DNA of 64,000 bases, taken from Actinomadura luzonensis (GTDB taxonomy: Bacteria; Actinomycetota; Actinomycetes; Streptosporangiales; Streptosporangiaceae). Under the pieces are notes generated by a model. That model ran no database searches and was not told the DNA's origin. It saw nothing but the letters and a program-made list of their open reading frames with translations. Location of the stretch: contig NZ_JAKRKC020000003.1 of the NCBI RefSeq assembly GCF_022664455.2, positions 806,001 to 870,000 on the forward strand, given 5' to 3'. This document shows positions 25,042 through 32,003 of the stretch, one piece after another (position 1 is the stretch's first letter; each line of letters starts with the position of its first letter). A program made the position numbers and the translations under genes.

Positions 25042-25463
25042 CCCGGCATCCCCCGCCGGTAGGCGACGATCTTGAGCGTGGACCCGAGGACGGCCGACAG
25101 GACGAACCCCAGGTAGAGCACGTTGGCGATCCAGAAGTGCGGGATCTCGGCCATCGCCATGACGAGCGCGGCCAGCGCCCCGGCGACGAGGAACCACTGC
25201 CCGGCGTACTCGCCGTAGCGGTGGATCTCGCGGTCGCGCTGGTCCTTGCTGCCGATGTCGGCGGGCGAGAGCAGGCTGACCGCGATGAACGCCACGATCG
25301 AGGCCGCGCACGCGCCGCCGACGCTCCACAGCAGCGGCACGACGTAGGGCACCTCGGCGAGCGGGACGGAGCCCGCCCGGCCGAGGATCGTCGCGAGGTA
25401 GGCGCCGTACGCGAGCACCGAGACCACCACCATGATCCAGGCGCGTTTCTCTTCGGGAGGCAT
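25035..25463 (-). CDS. Small multi-pass membrane protein paired with XRE regulator
   Basis: About 142 residues from the ATG at 25463 (MPPEEKRAW). An in-frame ATG at 25493 lies inside the palindrome and has no ribosome site, so the later start is preferred, though uncertain. Four membrane helices are visible: WIMVVVSVLAYGAYLATILG, VVPLLWSVGGACAASIVAFI, QWFLVAGALAALVMAMAEI and IANVLYLGFVLSAVLGSTL. The stop overlaps the XRE start. In similar gene pairs the membrane protein may sense or be controlled by the regulator; the role here is unknown. Confidence 0.75.
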   Translation of the reverse strand: MPPEEKRAWIMVVVSVLAYGAYLATILGRAGSVPLAEVPYVVPLLWSVGGACAASIVAFIAVSLLSPADIGSKDQRDREIHRYGEYAGQWFLVAGALAALVMAMAEIPHFWIANVLYLGFVLSAVLGSTLKIVAYRRGMPGW

Positions 25464-25470
25464 GGCTCGA

Positions 25471-25511
25471 ATGTAAAACAGCGCGGACATCATGTCTACA
25501 ATTTTTTACAT
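25471..25511. promoter_or_regulatory. Two-tier 41-bp palindrome at the head of the membrane-XRE-oxidoreductase operon
   Basis: Outer arms ATGTAAAA (25471-25478) and TTTTACAT (25504-25511) and inner palindrome GACATCATGTC (25486-25496) share one centre at 25491, with equal 7-nt spacers. The element is AT-rich, overlaps the terpene synthase stop codon and lies just before the preferred start. It looks like an operator for a dimer or tetramer. Confidence 0.6.
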
Positions 25512-27155
25512 CGCGCAGGTCGTGGAGGGTGTGCCGAAGGGCCCGGACGACGAGCCGGCGGTGCTCGGCTCGCTCGGCGCCGGGGCCGCGCTGTCGTGCA
25601 CGGCCCGGCGGGGGCCCGGCGGCAGCGGCACGGAGGCGTGGTCGAGGTCCACGTAACGGCTGTTGCCGAGGTGCCAGGCCAGGTTGCCGCCCATCAGGTC
25701 GCGCAGGCCCCGCACGTACGCCGGGCCGTCGCGCTCGCCGAGCCCGGCCGCCGGCTCCTCGGCCGCCAGCGTCTCGAAGACGCGAAGACAGGTCGCGAGC
25801 TGGTCGCCGAGGACGTCCACGGCCTGCTGCAGCCCGCAGCCCAGGAAGTCCTGGACGGCCACCACCCCGTTGTTGGAGTGCCGCTCGACCTCCCGTTCCA
25901 GGCTGTAGGAGACGATGTCGTTGACCAGGCAGACGTGGTCGGCGCAGGCGTTCACCAGCTCGCGCGCGGCCCGGCCGGCGAGCAGGCGCTCCGGCGGCTC
26001 CAGCCCGAGCGCCAGCGCCATCAGCCGGGCCCCCAGCCCGCTCACGCCCTTGGCCGCCCGCGAACGCACGAGGTAGTCCACCGGATCGGGCACCCGGCGG
26101 CGGACGCTGTGCGCCATCTCCCACAGGTTGCCCGCCGCGAAACGCAGCACGTCCTCCCGCAACGCCGGCCGCCGGCCGGGCGGCAGCAGCGGGACGGTGC
26201 GCGCCCACAGGTCCGCCAGCCCGCGCTCCACGTGACCGCCCGTCCGGGGCCCGCCCGCCGTGCCGCCCGCCGTGCCGCCCGCCGTGCCGCCCGCCGTGCC
26301 GCCCGCCGTGCCGCCGGGCAGGGGCATGAAGCGGGCCAGGCCCTCGACGAAACGGCCGGCGCCGGCGAGGTCGTCGCGGGCCTTGTAGCCGGCGATGAAG
26401 AAGTCGTCGACGGCGAGCGCCCAGGTGAACCAGAGCGCCACCAGCTCCAGGCGGTCCGGCGCGGCGTCGGGGGCGGCCATCGCGCACCAGCCGGCGAAGC
26501 GCATGGCCTCGAACCGGCCCGGCGTCCACACCGCGCCGGGGCCGCCGACCATGCCCATCTCCCGCGCCCACTCACCGGCCGCGCGCTGGGCGCCGGCCCA
26601 GTGCGGGTTCACCCGGACGGTCCAGGGCAGCGCGAGATCCGGCAACCGGAACGGATACCCCGGCGAATGCTCCCCCACCGACCGCCCGCCCACTGGCCGC
26701 TCGCCCGATGGCCGCTCGCCAGATGGCTGCCCGTCAGATGGCTGCTTGTCAGGGGGCCGCCCGTCAGGTCGCCGCCCGTCGAGTGGCCGCTGGTCCGGCG
26801 GCCCCTGCTCAAGCGGCCGCTGCTCGAATTGCCGCCGCTGGTCCAGTGGCCCGCCATCCGCCGACCGCTCGCCCGATGGCCGCTCGCCATCCGACCGGCC
26901 ACCCGCCGACCGCTCGCCCGATGGCCGCTCGCCATCCGACCGGCCACCCGCCGACCGCTCGCCCGATGAGGGGTCGCCCGGCGCGGGCCGCCCGACGCGG
27001 GGCCGCCCGACGCGGGGCCGCCCGACGCGGGGCCGCCCGACGCGGGGCCGCCCGACGCGGGGCCGCCCGACGCGGGGCCGCCCGACGCGGGGCCGCCCGA
27101 CGCGGGATCGCCCGACGCGGGGCCGCCCGTTACCCGGGCGCGCGTCGGCCGCCAC
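25506..27155 (-). CDS. Terpene synthase domain with intact NSE motif (C-terminal half of a split two-domain enzyme)
   Basis: The frame is open for 549 codons from a GTG at 27155, but recognisable homology starts only at residue 167 (PGYPFRLPDLALPW). Residues 1-166 are repeat-encoded (RPRVG units, then GERS/GERP units). The class I terpene cyclase fold has ALAVDDFF (Asp250, Asp251) as the aspartate-rich motif and NDIVSYSLERE (Asn412, Ser416, Glu420) as the NSE triad that binds Mg2+ and diphosphate. A GGTA repeat (residues 281-302) sits between them. Together with the upstream open frame this resembles the C-terminal part of a geosmin-synthase-like protein. No ribosome site is evident, so it probably depends on the N-terminal half. 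Confidence 0.75.
   Translation of the reverse strand: MAADARPGNGRPRVGRSRVGRPRVGRPRVGRPRVGRPRVGRPRVGRPRVGRPRVGRPAPGDPSSGERSAGGRSDGERPSGERSAGGRSDGERPSGERSADGGPLDQRRQFEQRPLEQGPPDQRPLDGRRPDGRPPDKQPSDGQPSGERPSGERPVGGRSVGEHSPGYPFRLPDLALPWTVRVNPHWAGAQRAAGEWAREMGMVGGPGAVWTPGRFEAMRFAGWCAMAAPDAAPDRLELVALWFTWALAVDDFFIAGYKARDDLAGAGRFVEGLARFMPLPGGTAGGTAGGTAGGTAGGTAGGPRTGGHVERGLADLWARTVPLLPPGRRPALREDVLRFAAGNLWEMAHSVRRRVPDPVDYLVRSRAAKGVSGLGARLMALALGLEPPERLLAGRAARELVNACADHVCLVNDIVSYSLEREVERHSNNGVVAVQDFLGCGLQQAVDVLGDQLATCLRVFETLAAEEPAAGLGERDGPAYVRGLRDLMGGNLAWHLGNSRYVDLDHASVPLPPGPRRAVHDSAAPAPSEPSTAGSSSGPFGTPSTTCAM
26257..26316. repeat. 12-nt tandem repeat inside the terpene synthase domain
   Basis: GCCGTGCCGCCC is repeated five times (the last copy differs in one base). 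On the minus strand it encodes GGTA five times, in a surface loop between the two metal-binding motifs. Confidence 0.9.
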
Positions 27156-28126
27156 CGGTGGGCGGAGGCGTCAGGGGGCGGGGTGGGGTGCCAGGTGGCG
27201 TGGCCGGTCTGCCAGTCGCGGAGGGCGGCGACGTAGCGGCAGAGCCGGTCCCGTTCCCCGGTCCCGAGCCGGGCGGCCTCGGCGAGCAGCGGGATCCCGG
27301 CGAGGGCGGCGTGCTCGAAGCGCCGCAGCCGGGACAGCCGCAGCCGGTCCACCCGCTCGGCCGCCGTCCGCGCGTCGCAGCGCAGGAACCGCTCGAACAC
27401 CGCCACCGCGTTCCAGCCGGGCCCCCAGGCGGGCTCGCCGGCCGCGTGGCCGCGCAGGTCGCCGAGCAGATGCACGCCGTCGGCGAAGGCGTCCTGGACG
27501 GCCCGGACCGCCCGCGCCTCCACCACCGCCTCCGGCAGCTCCGCCCCGCCGACGCGTTCGACGAGTACGGCCGCCCAGGCCGCGCCCCCGCAGGAGCGCC
27601 ACGCGGCGACGTACTCCAGGGGGTTGGGGGCCCGCCCGGCGGCGAGGCCGTCCAGCAGGCGCAGCCGCCCGCGCACGAGACTCCGGGTGCTGTCGGCGAA
27701 CCTGCGGCGCCACGCGCCGGACGTCGGATACCGCGCCTCGTCCAGGCGCGCCGTACGGGCCCACAGCTCGGCCAGGGCGCGCTCGCCCGGCCCGGACGGG
27801 GAGGGCGGGCGCTCGTCCGCCTCCTCGGGGACGAGGCGGGCCAGCCGGTCGAGGAACCGCCCGGCCTGCCGCCGCTCACCCCGGTACGTGCCGAAGAAGT
27901 GGTCGTCGAGCCAGGCCGCCCACACGTACCAGTCGGCGGCCAGTTCCAGCTCCTCGGCGTTCGCGCCGGGATGGCAGTGGCCGGCCTTGGACGAAAGGGC
28001 CAGGGACTCGAACCTGGTCTCGTCCCAGGTCTCCAGCAGGCCCTGCTCCTGGGCCCAGGCCCGGGAGCGCTGGTGGGCGGGAGCGGGCGGATCGGGGGTG
28101 GGGTTGGCGGAGGGCTGCGACGGCAT
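26609..28126 (-). CDS. Terpene synthase-like N-terminal domain with degenerate NSE motif, running into repeat linker
   Basis: 505 codons from the ATG at 28126. Residues 20-325 resemble the N-terminal domain of germacradienol/geosmin synthases: SRAWAQEQGLLETW, then WLDDHFFGTY (Asp74, Asp75) as the aspartate-rich motif. The NSE position (HLLGDLRGHAAGE, about 220-231) has glycine at all three metal-ligand positions, so catalysis by this domain is doubtful. From residue 325 the frame enters the repeats (GGPAS units) and stops at 26609, close to where the second domain begins in another frame (offset -1). A frameshifted or programmed two-domain gene is likely; two separate genes are possible. Confidence 0.7.
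   Translation of the reverse strand: MPSQPSANPTPDPPAPAHQRSRAWAQEQGLLETWDETRFESLALSSKAGHCHPGANAEELELAADWYVWAAWLDDHFFGTYRGERRQAGRFLDRLARLVPEEADERPPSPSGPGERALAELWARTARLDEARYPTSGAWRRRFADSTRSLVRGRLRLLDGLAAGRAPNPLEYVAAWRSCGGAAWAAVLVERVGGAELPEAVVEARAVRAVQDAFADGVHLLGDLRGHAAGEPAWGPGWNAVAVFERFLRCDARTAAERVDRLRLSRLRRFEHAALAGIPLLAEAARLGTGERDRLCRYVAALRDWQTGHATWHPTPPPDASAHRWRPTRARVTGGPASGDPASGGPASGGPASGGPASGGPASGGPASGGPASGGPASGGPRRATPHRASGRRVAGRMASGHRASGRRVAGRMASGHRASGRRMAGHWTSGGNSSSGRLSRGRRTSGHSTGGDLTGGPLTSSHLTGSHLASGHRASGQWAGGRWGSIRRGIRSGCRISRCPGPSG
26861..26969. repeat. 45-nt tandem repeat in the terpene synthase linker
   Basis: A 45-nt unit at 26861-26905 is repeated exactly at 26906-26950, and a third partial copy of 19 nt follows. 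It encodes GERSAGGRSDGERPS-type peptides on the minus strand. Confidence 0.85.
26972..27121. repeat. 15-nt tandem repeat, ten units, in the terpene synthase linker
   Basis: The unit GCCGCCCGACGCGGG occurs eight times without change at 26987-27106. It is flanked by one variant unit on each side (26972-26986 and 27107-27121). It reads RPRVG in one minus-strand frame and GGPAS in another, and both stay open. Confidence 0.95.
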
Positions 28127-28217
28127 CGTTGCCTGCCCGTCGTTCGGGGAGGGGAGGCGGGTGTGAAAGTTGTGACTCCATTATGCACACGGAGAGTAAT
28201 GTGAATGCAACGCTTCG

Positions 28218-28230
28218 CGCACATTGTGCG
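28218..28230. promoter_or_regulatory. Short palindrome in the divergent promoter region
   Basis: CGCACATTGTGCG has 6-bp perfect arms around one T. It lies between the terpene synthase start (28126) and the divergent membrane protein (28260). Possible operator; short, so chance is not excluded. Confidence 0.4.
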
Positions 28231-28259
28231 GAGCGGGATCGGCGGCTCATGATGCCGGT

Positions 28260-28607
28260 ATGCGCAAGCGGAGGCTCGTGTGGACCGGGGCCGCGGTCAC
28301 GGTGGCGGCCCTGGCGGGGCTCGGCGTCTACTTCGCCCGGGTGGGGCTGGACGCCGCCGACAAGCTGTCCAGCGTGATCGGCGTGTTCGCCGCGCTGATC
28401 GGGTTGGCCCTGGCCGGATACGGCGCGCTCCCCGCCCGCGCCGCCCGCGCCGCCGGGGAGGCGGCGGAGGACGAGGCTCCTTCCGTGACGGCCTCGGGCA
28501 CCCGTTCGGTCGCCGTCGGCGGCGACAACAGCGGCGTCATCTCCACCGGCGACGCCGCCCGCGTCCACCTCGCGAGCGACGACCCGCCGGAGGACGCGGG
28601 GCCGTGA
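28260..28607 (+). CDS. Small two-helix membrane protein with GGDNSGVISTGD motif
   Basis: 115 residues from the ATG at 28260. It has a basic N-terminus, two membrane helices (about 8-27 and 38-57), then a cytoplasmic or surface tail containing TRSVAVGGDNSGVISTGD (81-98). Motifs of the form GGDNxGxIxTGD occur, from memory, in actinomycete proteins with effector-associated or NB-ARC/TPR architectures thought to act in conflict or signalling, but here the motif stands alone. No classic ribosome site is seen. It diverges from the terpene synthase gene. Function unknown. Confidence 0.6.
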   Translation: MRKRRLVWTGAAVTVAALAGLGVYFARVGLDAADKLSSVIGVFAALIGLALAGYGALPARAARAAGEAAEDEAPSVTASGTRSVAVGGDNSGVISTGDAARVHLASDDPPEDAGP

Positions 28608-28647
28608 CCAGGACGTGAGTGCCGTGATCAGGACGCGGGGGCCGTGA

Positions 28648-29847
28648 TCAGCGCTTCGGCACGCTGATGAGCAGCGCGTCGCCCTGGCCGCCGCCGCCGC
28701 ACAGCCCGGCCGCGCCGAGCCCGCCGCCCCTGCGCCTGAGCTCGTGGGCGAGGGTCAGCACGATGCGCGCCCCGGACGCCCCGATGGGGTGGCCGAGCGC
28801 GATGCCGCCGCCGTTGACGTTGACCTTGTCCAGCGGCACGCCGAGCTCCTTGGCCGACTGGAGCACCACGCTGGCGAACGCCTCGTTGATCTCGACCAGG
28901 TCGAGGTCGGCGGCGGTGACGCCCTGCTTGGCCATGGCCTGCTTGATGGCGTTGGCCGGCTGCGACTGCAGCGAGGCGTCGGGCCCGGCCACGTTGCCGT
29001 GCCGGCCGATCTCGGCCAGCCACGGGAGGCCCAGCTCCTCGGCCTTGGCCCTGGACATGACGACCACCGCGCAGGCCCCGTCGGAGATCTGCGAGGCCGA
29101 GCCGGCGGTGATCGTGCCGTCGGCGGCGAAGGCGGGGCGGAGCTTGGCCAGCGTCTCCACGGTGGTGTCGCCGCGCACGCCCTCGTCCTCCTTGACGAGC
29201 ACCGGCTCGCCGCGGCGCTGCGGAATCGGCACCGGCACGATCTCGTCGTCGAAGACGCCGTTCTTGACGGCGGCGGCGGCGAGCTGGTGGGAGCGGGCCG
29301 ACAGAGCGTCCTGCTCCTCGCGGCCGATGCCGAGGCGGGCGTTGTAGCGCTCGGTGGACTCACCCATCGCGCACTGGTCGAAGGCGCAGAACAGGCCGTC
29401 GTGGGCCATCGAGTCGACCACGTCGGAGCCGCCGTACTTGACGCCCTTGCGCAGGCCGGGCAGCAGGTGGGGGGCGTTGGTCATGGACTCCATGCCGCCG
29501 GCCACCACGATGTCGAACTCGCCGGCCCTGATGAGCTGGTCGGCCAGCGCGATCGCGTCGAGGCCGGACAGGCAGACCTTGTTGATCGTGATGGACGGCA
29601 CCGTCATCGGGATGCCGGCCTTGACGGCGGCCTGGCGGGAGGGGATCTGCCCGGCGCCGGCCTGGAGGACCTGGCCCATGATCACGTACTCGACCGACTC
29701 GGGGGCGACCCCGGCGCGCTCCAGCGCGGCCTTGATCGCGATGCCGCCCAGCTCGACGGCCGGCAGCCCGGACAGTGCGCCGAGCAGCTTGCCGATGGGG
29801 GTGCGAGCTCCGGCGACGATGACGGATCCAGAGACTGAACCGGACAT
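28648..29847 (-). CDS. Acetyl-CoA C-acetyltransferase (thiolase)
   Basis: 399 residues from the ATG at 29847, with AGGAGG upstream. Thiolase II condenses or cleaves acetoacetyl-CoA. The acyl-accepting Cys92 lies in INKVCLSGLDAIALA, the catalytic His in GGGIALGHPIGASGARI, and the second Cys in AGLCGGGGQGDALL. All catalytic residues are present and length is normal. It diverges from methylmalonyl-CoA epimerase across an 85-nt promoter region, an arrangement shared with Streptomyces. It probably feeds acetyl-CoA units into polyhydroxybutyrate/ethylmalonyl-CoA or ketone metabolism. Confidence 0.95.
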   Translation of the reverse strand: MSGSVSGSVIVAGARTPIGKLLGALSGLPAVELGGIAIKAALERAGVAPESVEYVIMGQVLQAGAGQIPSRQAAVKAGIPMTVPSITINKVCLSGLDAIALADQLIRAGEFDIVVAGGMESMTNAPHLLPGLRKGVKYGGSDVVDSMAHDGLFCAFDQCAMGESTERYNARLGIGREEQDALSARSHQLAAAAVKNGVFDDEIVPVPIPQRRGEPVLVKEDEGVRGDTTVETLAKLRPAFAADGTITAGSASQISDGACAVVVMSRAKAEELGLPWLAEIGRHGNVAGPDASLQSQPANAIKQAMAKQGVTAADLDLVEINEAFASVVLQSAKELGVPLDKVNVNGGGIALGHPIGASGARIVLTLAHELRRRGGGLGAAGLCGGGGQGDALLISVPKR

Positions 29848-29932
29848 GACAACGGCCTCCTGTGCTCGCGCGTCGGGTCTTTGACACGATACCCACGGGT
29901 AGGACGTCGCTCGCCATGGAGGTAGGCCACAC

Positions 29933-30364
29933 ATGTTCATGCGGATCGACCACATAGGGATCGCCTGCCGGGATCTGGAGGAGAAGATCCGCCTGTTCTC
30001 GGAGACGTTCGAGCTCACGGTGGTGGCCCGCGAGGTCAACGAGGAGCAGGGGGTGAAGGAGGCCATGCTGCACATCGCGGACGGCGAGGGCGGCGGCTCC
30101 TACATCCAGCTTCTGGAGCCTTTGTCCGAGGACTCACCCGTGGGGAAGTTCCTCGCCCGGCGCGGCGAGGGCGTCCACCATGTTGCGTTCGGTGTACGCG
30201 ATGTCACCGAAACCATGGCTAAGATCGGCGCAAAGGGTGTGAGGCTGCTGGACGAGCGTCCGAGGCACGGTTCCATGGATTCCCGGATCGCCTTCCTGCA
30301 TCCCAAGGATGTGGGGGGAATGCTCACGGAGCTGGTTCAAGCCGCCGATCCCGACAAATCGTAA
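29933..30364 (+). CDS. mce: Methylmalonyl-CoA epimerase
   Basis: 143 residues. It interconverts (2R)- and (2S)-methylmalonyl-CoA in propionate and odd-chain metabolism. The vicinal-oxygen-chelate fold shows the metal ligand His7 in RIDHIGIACRDLEE, the central IQLLEPLSEDSPVGKFLARRGEGVHHVAFGV stretch (given in two parts around residues 59-90) with the second His, and HPKDVGGMLTELVQ with the C-terminal Glu. The ATG at 29933 follows GGAGG; a second in-frame ATG is at 29939. It lies upstream of the coiled-coil filament gene, as in Streptomyces. Confidence 0.95.
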   Translation: MFMRIDHIGIACRDLEEKIRLFSETFELTVVAREVNEEQGVKEAMLHIADGEGGGSYIQLLEPLSEDSPVGKFLARRGEGVHHVAFGVRDVTETMAKIGAKGVRLLDERPRHGSMDSRIAFLHPKDVGGMLTELVQAADPDKS

Positions 30365-30454
30365 AAAACGTTCATATGTAACTAGTCACGCAGAAAATTG
30401 GACGGGGCTTCGCAGGCGGCACCGGCGGAGTACGCTGGACCTCCCGACCGGACA

Positions 30455-30482
30455 GGGAGCCTGCCGTGAGGCACAGGCTCCC
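30455..30482. terminator. Hairpin between mce and the filament gene
   Basis: GGGAGCCTG pairs perfectly with CAGGCTCCC. The inner CC/GG can extend the stem. It lies 90 nt after the mce stop and 68 nt before the filament gene start. It could be a terminator or a 5' UTR structure; no U-tract follows. Confidence 0.5.
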
Positions 30483-30549
30483 GGCTCGGATGCCCCGAAC
30501 CCCCCGTCCGGCACCTGTAGCCGTCTCGACAACCCAGGATCGAGCCTCC

Positions 30550-31839
30550 ATGCAGTCCGACATCGACGCCCAGCTCAACAACTTCTTCGAGGACGCACCC
30601 GCACGCGAGTTCGATGTGGTGCTTCGTGGTTACGACCGGCATCAGGTCCACGATCACCTCAAGCAGCTCGACCAGGAGCTACGCCAGGCGCGCGAGCAGA
30701 TCACCGGCCTGCAGCGCGATCTGTCCGACTCCCAGCGCCAGCTGCAGGAGCAGGAGCGCCCGACCTACTCCGGTCTCGGCGCCCGCATCGAGCAGTTGCT
30801 GCGCCTCGCCGAGGAGCAGGCCACCGAGCTCGTCCAGGCCGCCAGGTCCGAGGCCAACGAGATCAAGGCCGCCGCCAAGGTCGAGGCCGCCGACCTGCGC
30901 GCCGCCGCCGAGGCCGAGGCCGCCGAGAAGCGCGCCCAGGCCACCCGCGAGAGCGACGAGATGCGCACGGCCGCCGAGCGCGACGCCGAGGAGATCCGGG
31001 GCACCGCCCGCCGCGAGGCCGACGAGCTGACCAACACCACCGAGCGCGAGGTCGCCAAGCTGCGCGCCACGGCCGACCACGAGGTGGCCGAGAAGCGCGC
31101 CGACGCCGAGCGCGAGATCGCCAAGCTCCGCACCACCACCGAGCGCGAGGTGGCCCAGCTGCGTGCCTCGACCAAGCGTGAGCGCGACGAGGTGCTGACC
31201 ACCGCCAAGCGGCAGGCCGACGAGATGCGCGCCCAGGCGCAGCGGGTGCTGGAGGAGTCGGAGGCCAAGCGGGCGCAGGACGAGGCGGAGTTCGAGATCC
31301 AGCTCGCCTCGCGCCGCGAGGAGGCCGAGCGCCAGGAGGCCGAGCGGCACGCCACCGCCCAGGCCGCCACGCAGAAGCTGGTCGCCGAGGCCGAGCAGCG
31401 CGCCGCCACCGCCGAGTCGCGGGCCACGAAGGCGACCCAGCAGGCCGAGCAGACCCGCCGCGAGGCCGACCTGCACGCCAAGCAGCTCGTCGCCAACGCC
31501 CGCAAGAGCTCCGAGTCGATCGTGGCCGAGGCGAAGTCGAGCGCCGAGACCATCGTCACCGAGGCGAAGAACGAGGCCGAGCGCACCCGCACCGCGATGC
31601 AGCGCCAGGTCGACGAGCTGACCCGCCAGCGCGACAGCATCACCAGCCACCTCGCGCAGCTCCGCCAGCTCCTCGGCGGCGCCGCGCTGCCGGGCATGGA
31701 CCCCGAGCCCGCGGTCACCGCGGCCCCGCCGAAGCCCGCGATCCCGGCGCCCGCGCCCGTGGCCGAGGCGCCGCCCACGACGCCCGCGCCCAAGGTCGAG
31801 GCCAAGAGCGACGACGACGCGGAGTGGTGGCAGGAGTAA
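30550..31839 (+). CDS. DivIVA-domain coiled-coil filament protein (FilP/Scy-like)
   Basis: 429 residues from the ATG at 30550. Residues about 20-45 (FDVVLRGYDRHQVHDHLKQL) are the short DivIVA-like N-terminal element. Residues 45-375 form a continuous Ala/Glu/Arg-rich coiled coil with heptad and hendecad-like repeats (READELTNTTEREVAKLRA). The tail is Pro/Ala-rich and ends DDDAEWWQE. In Streptomyces the related FilP and Scy form a cytoskeletal network at hyphal tips and sit beside mce. The size here is close to FilP, and only one such gene is present at this spot instead of two. Polar growth or cell-shape function is inferred. Confidence 0.88.
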   Translation: MQSDIDAQLNNFFEDAPAREFDVVLRGYDRHQVHDHLKQLDQELRQAREQITGLQRDLSDSQRQLQEQERPTYSGLGARIEQLLRLAEEQATELVQAARSEANEIKAAAKVEAADLRAAAEAEAAEKRAQATRESDEMRTAAERDAEEIRGTARREADELTNTTEREVAKLRATADHEVAEKRADAEREIAKLRTTTEREVAQLRASTKRERDEVLTTAKRQADEMRAQAQRVLEESEAKRAQDEAEFEIQLASRREEAERQEAERHATAQAATQKLVAEAEQRAATAESRATKATQQAEQTRREADLHAKQLVANARKSSESIVAEAKSSAETIVTEAKNEAERTRTAMQRQVDELTRQRDSITSHLAQLRQLLGGAALPGMDPEPAVTAAPPKPAIPAPAPVAEAPPTTPAPKVEAKSDDDAEWWQE

Positions 31840-31880
31840 GCGGCACAGAAGTGACGGCAGGGGTGTCCGGCACGGGGGCC

Positions 31881-31988
31881 GATTGACGGCTGGGCTGATT
31901 GACGGCTGGAGAGAGCCTGGCGATCGAGGAGATCGCTAGGCTCTCTCTGTGTTTCCGGCCCGATCTGGGGGGACCGGCCCGATCTGGG
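31881..31988. promoter_or_regulatory. Leader with two direct repeats flanking a 16-bp hairpin
   Basis: GATTGACGGCTGG is repeated at 31881 and 31897. A hairpin with arms 31910-31925 and 31931-31946 (16 bp with one G-U pair, 5-nt loop GAGGA) follows. Then CCGGCCCGATCTGGG is repeated at 31955 and 31974. The block separates the filament gene from the AI-2E family permease. It can act as a terminator for the former or an attenuator for the latter. Confidence 0.6.
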
Positions 31989-32003
31989 AGGAGTTGCTCG
32001 CCG

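Noticed and set aside
26972..27121. Possible CRISPR-like array
   Set aside because: The repeats are 15 nt and contiguous, without spacers, and lie within coding frames; no cas genes are present.
25506..28126. Annotation as an intact geosmin synthase (geoA)
   Set aside because: The two domains are in different frames and the N-terminal NSE triad is missing, so geosmin formation cannot be claimed.
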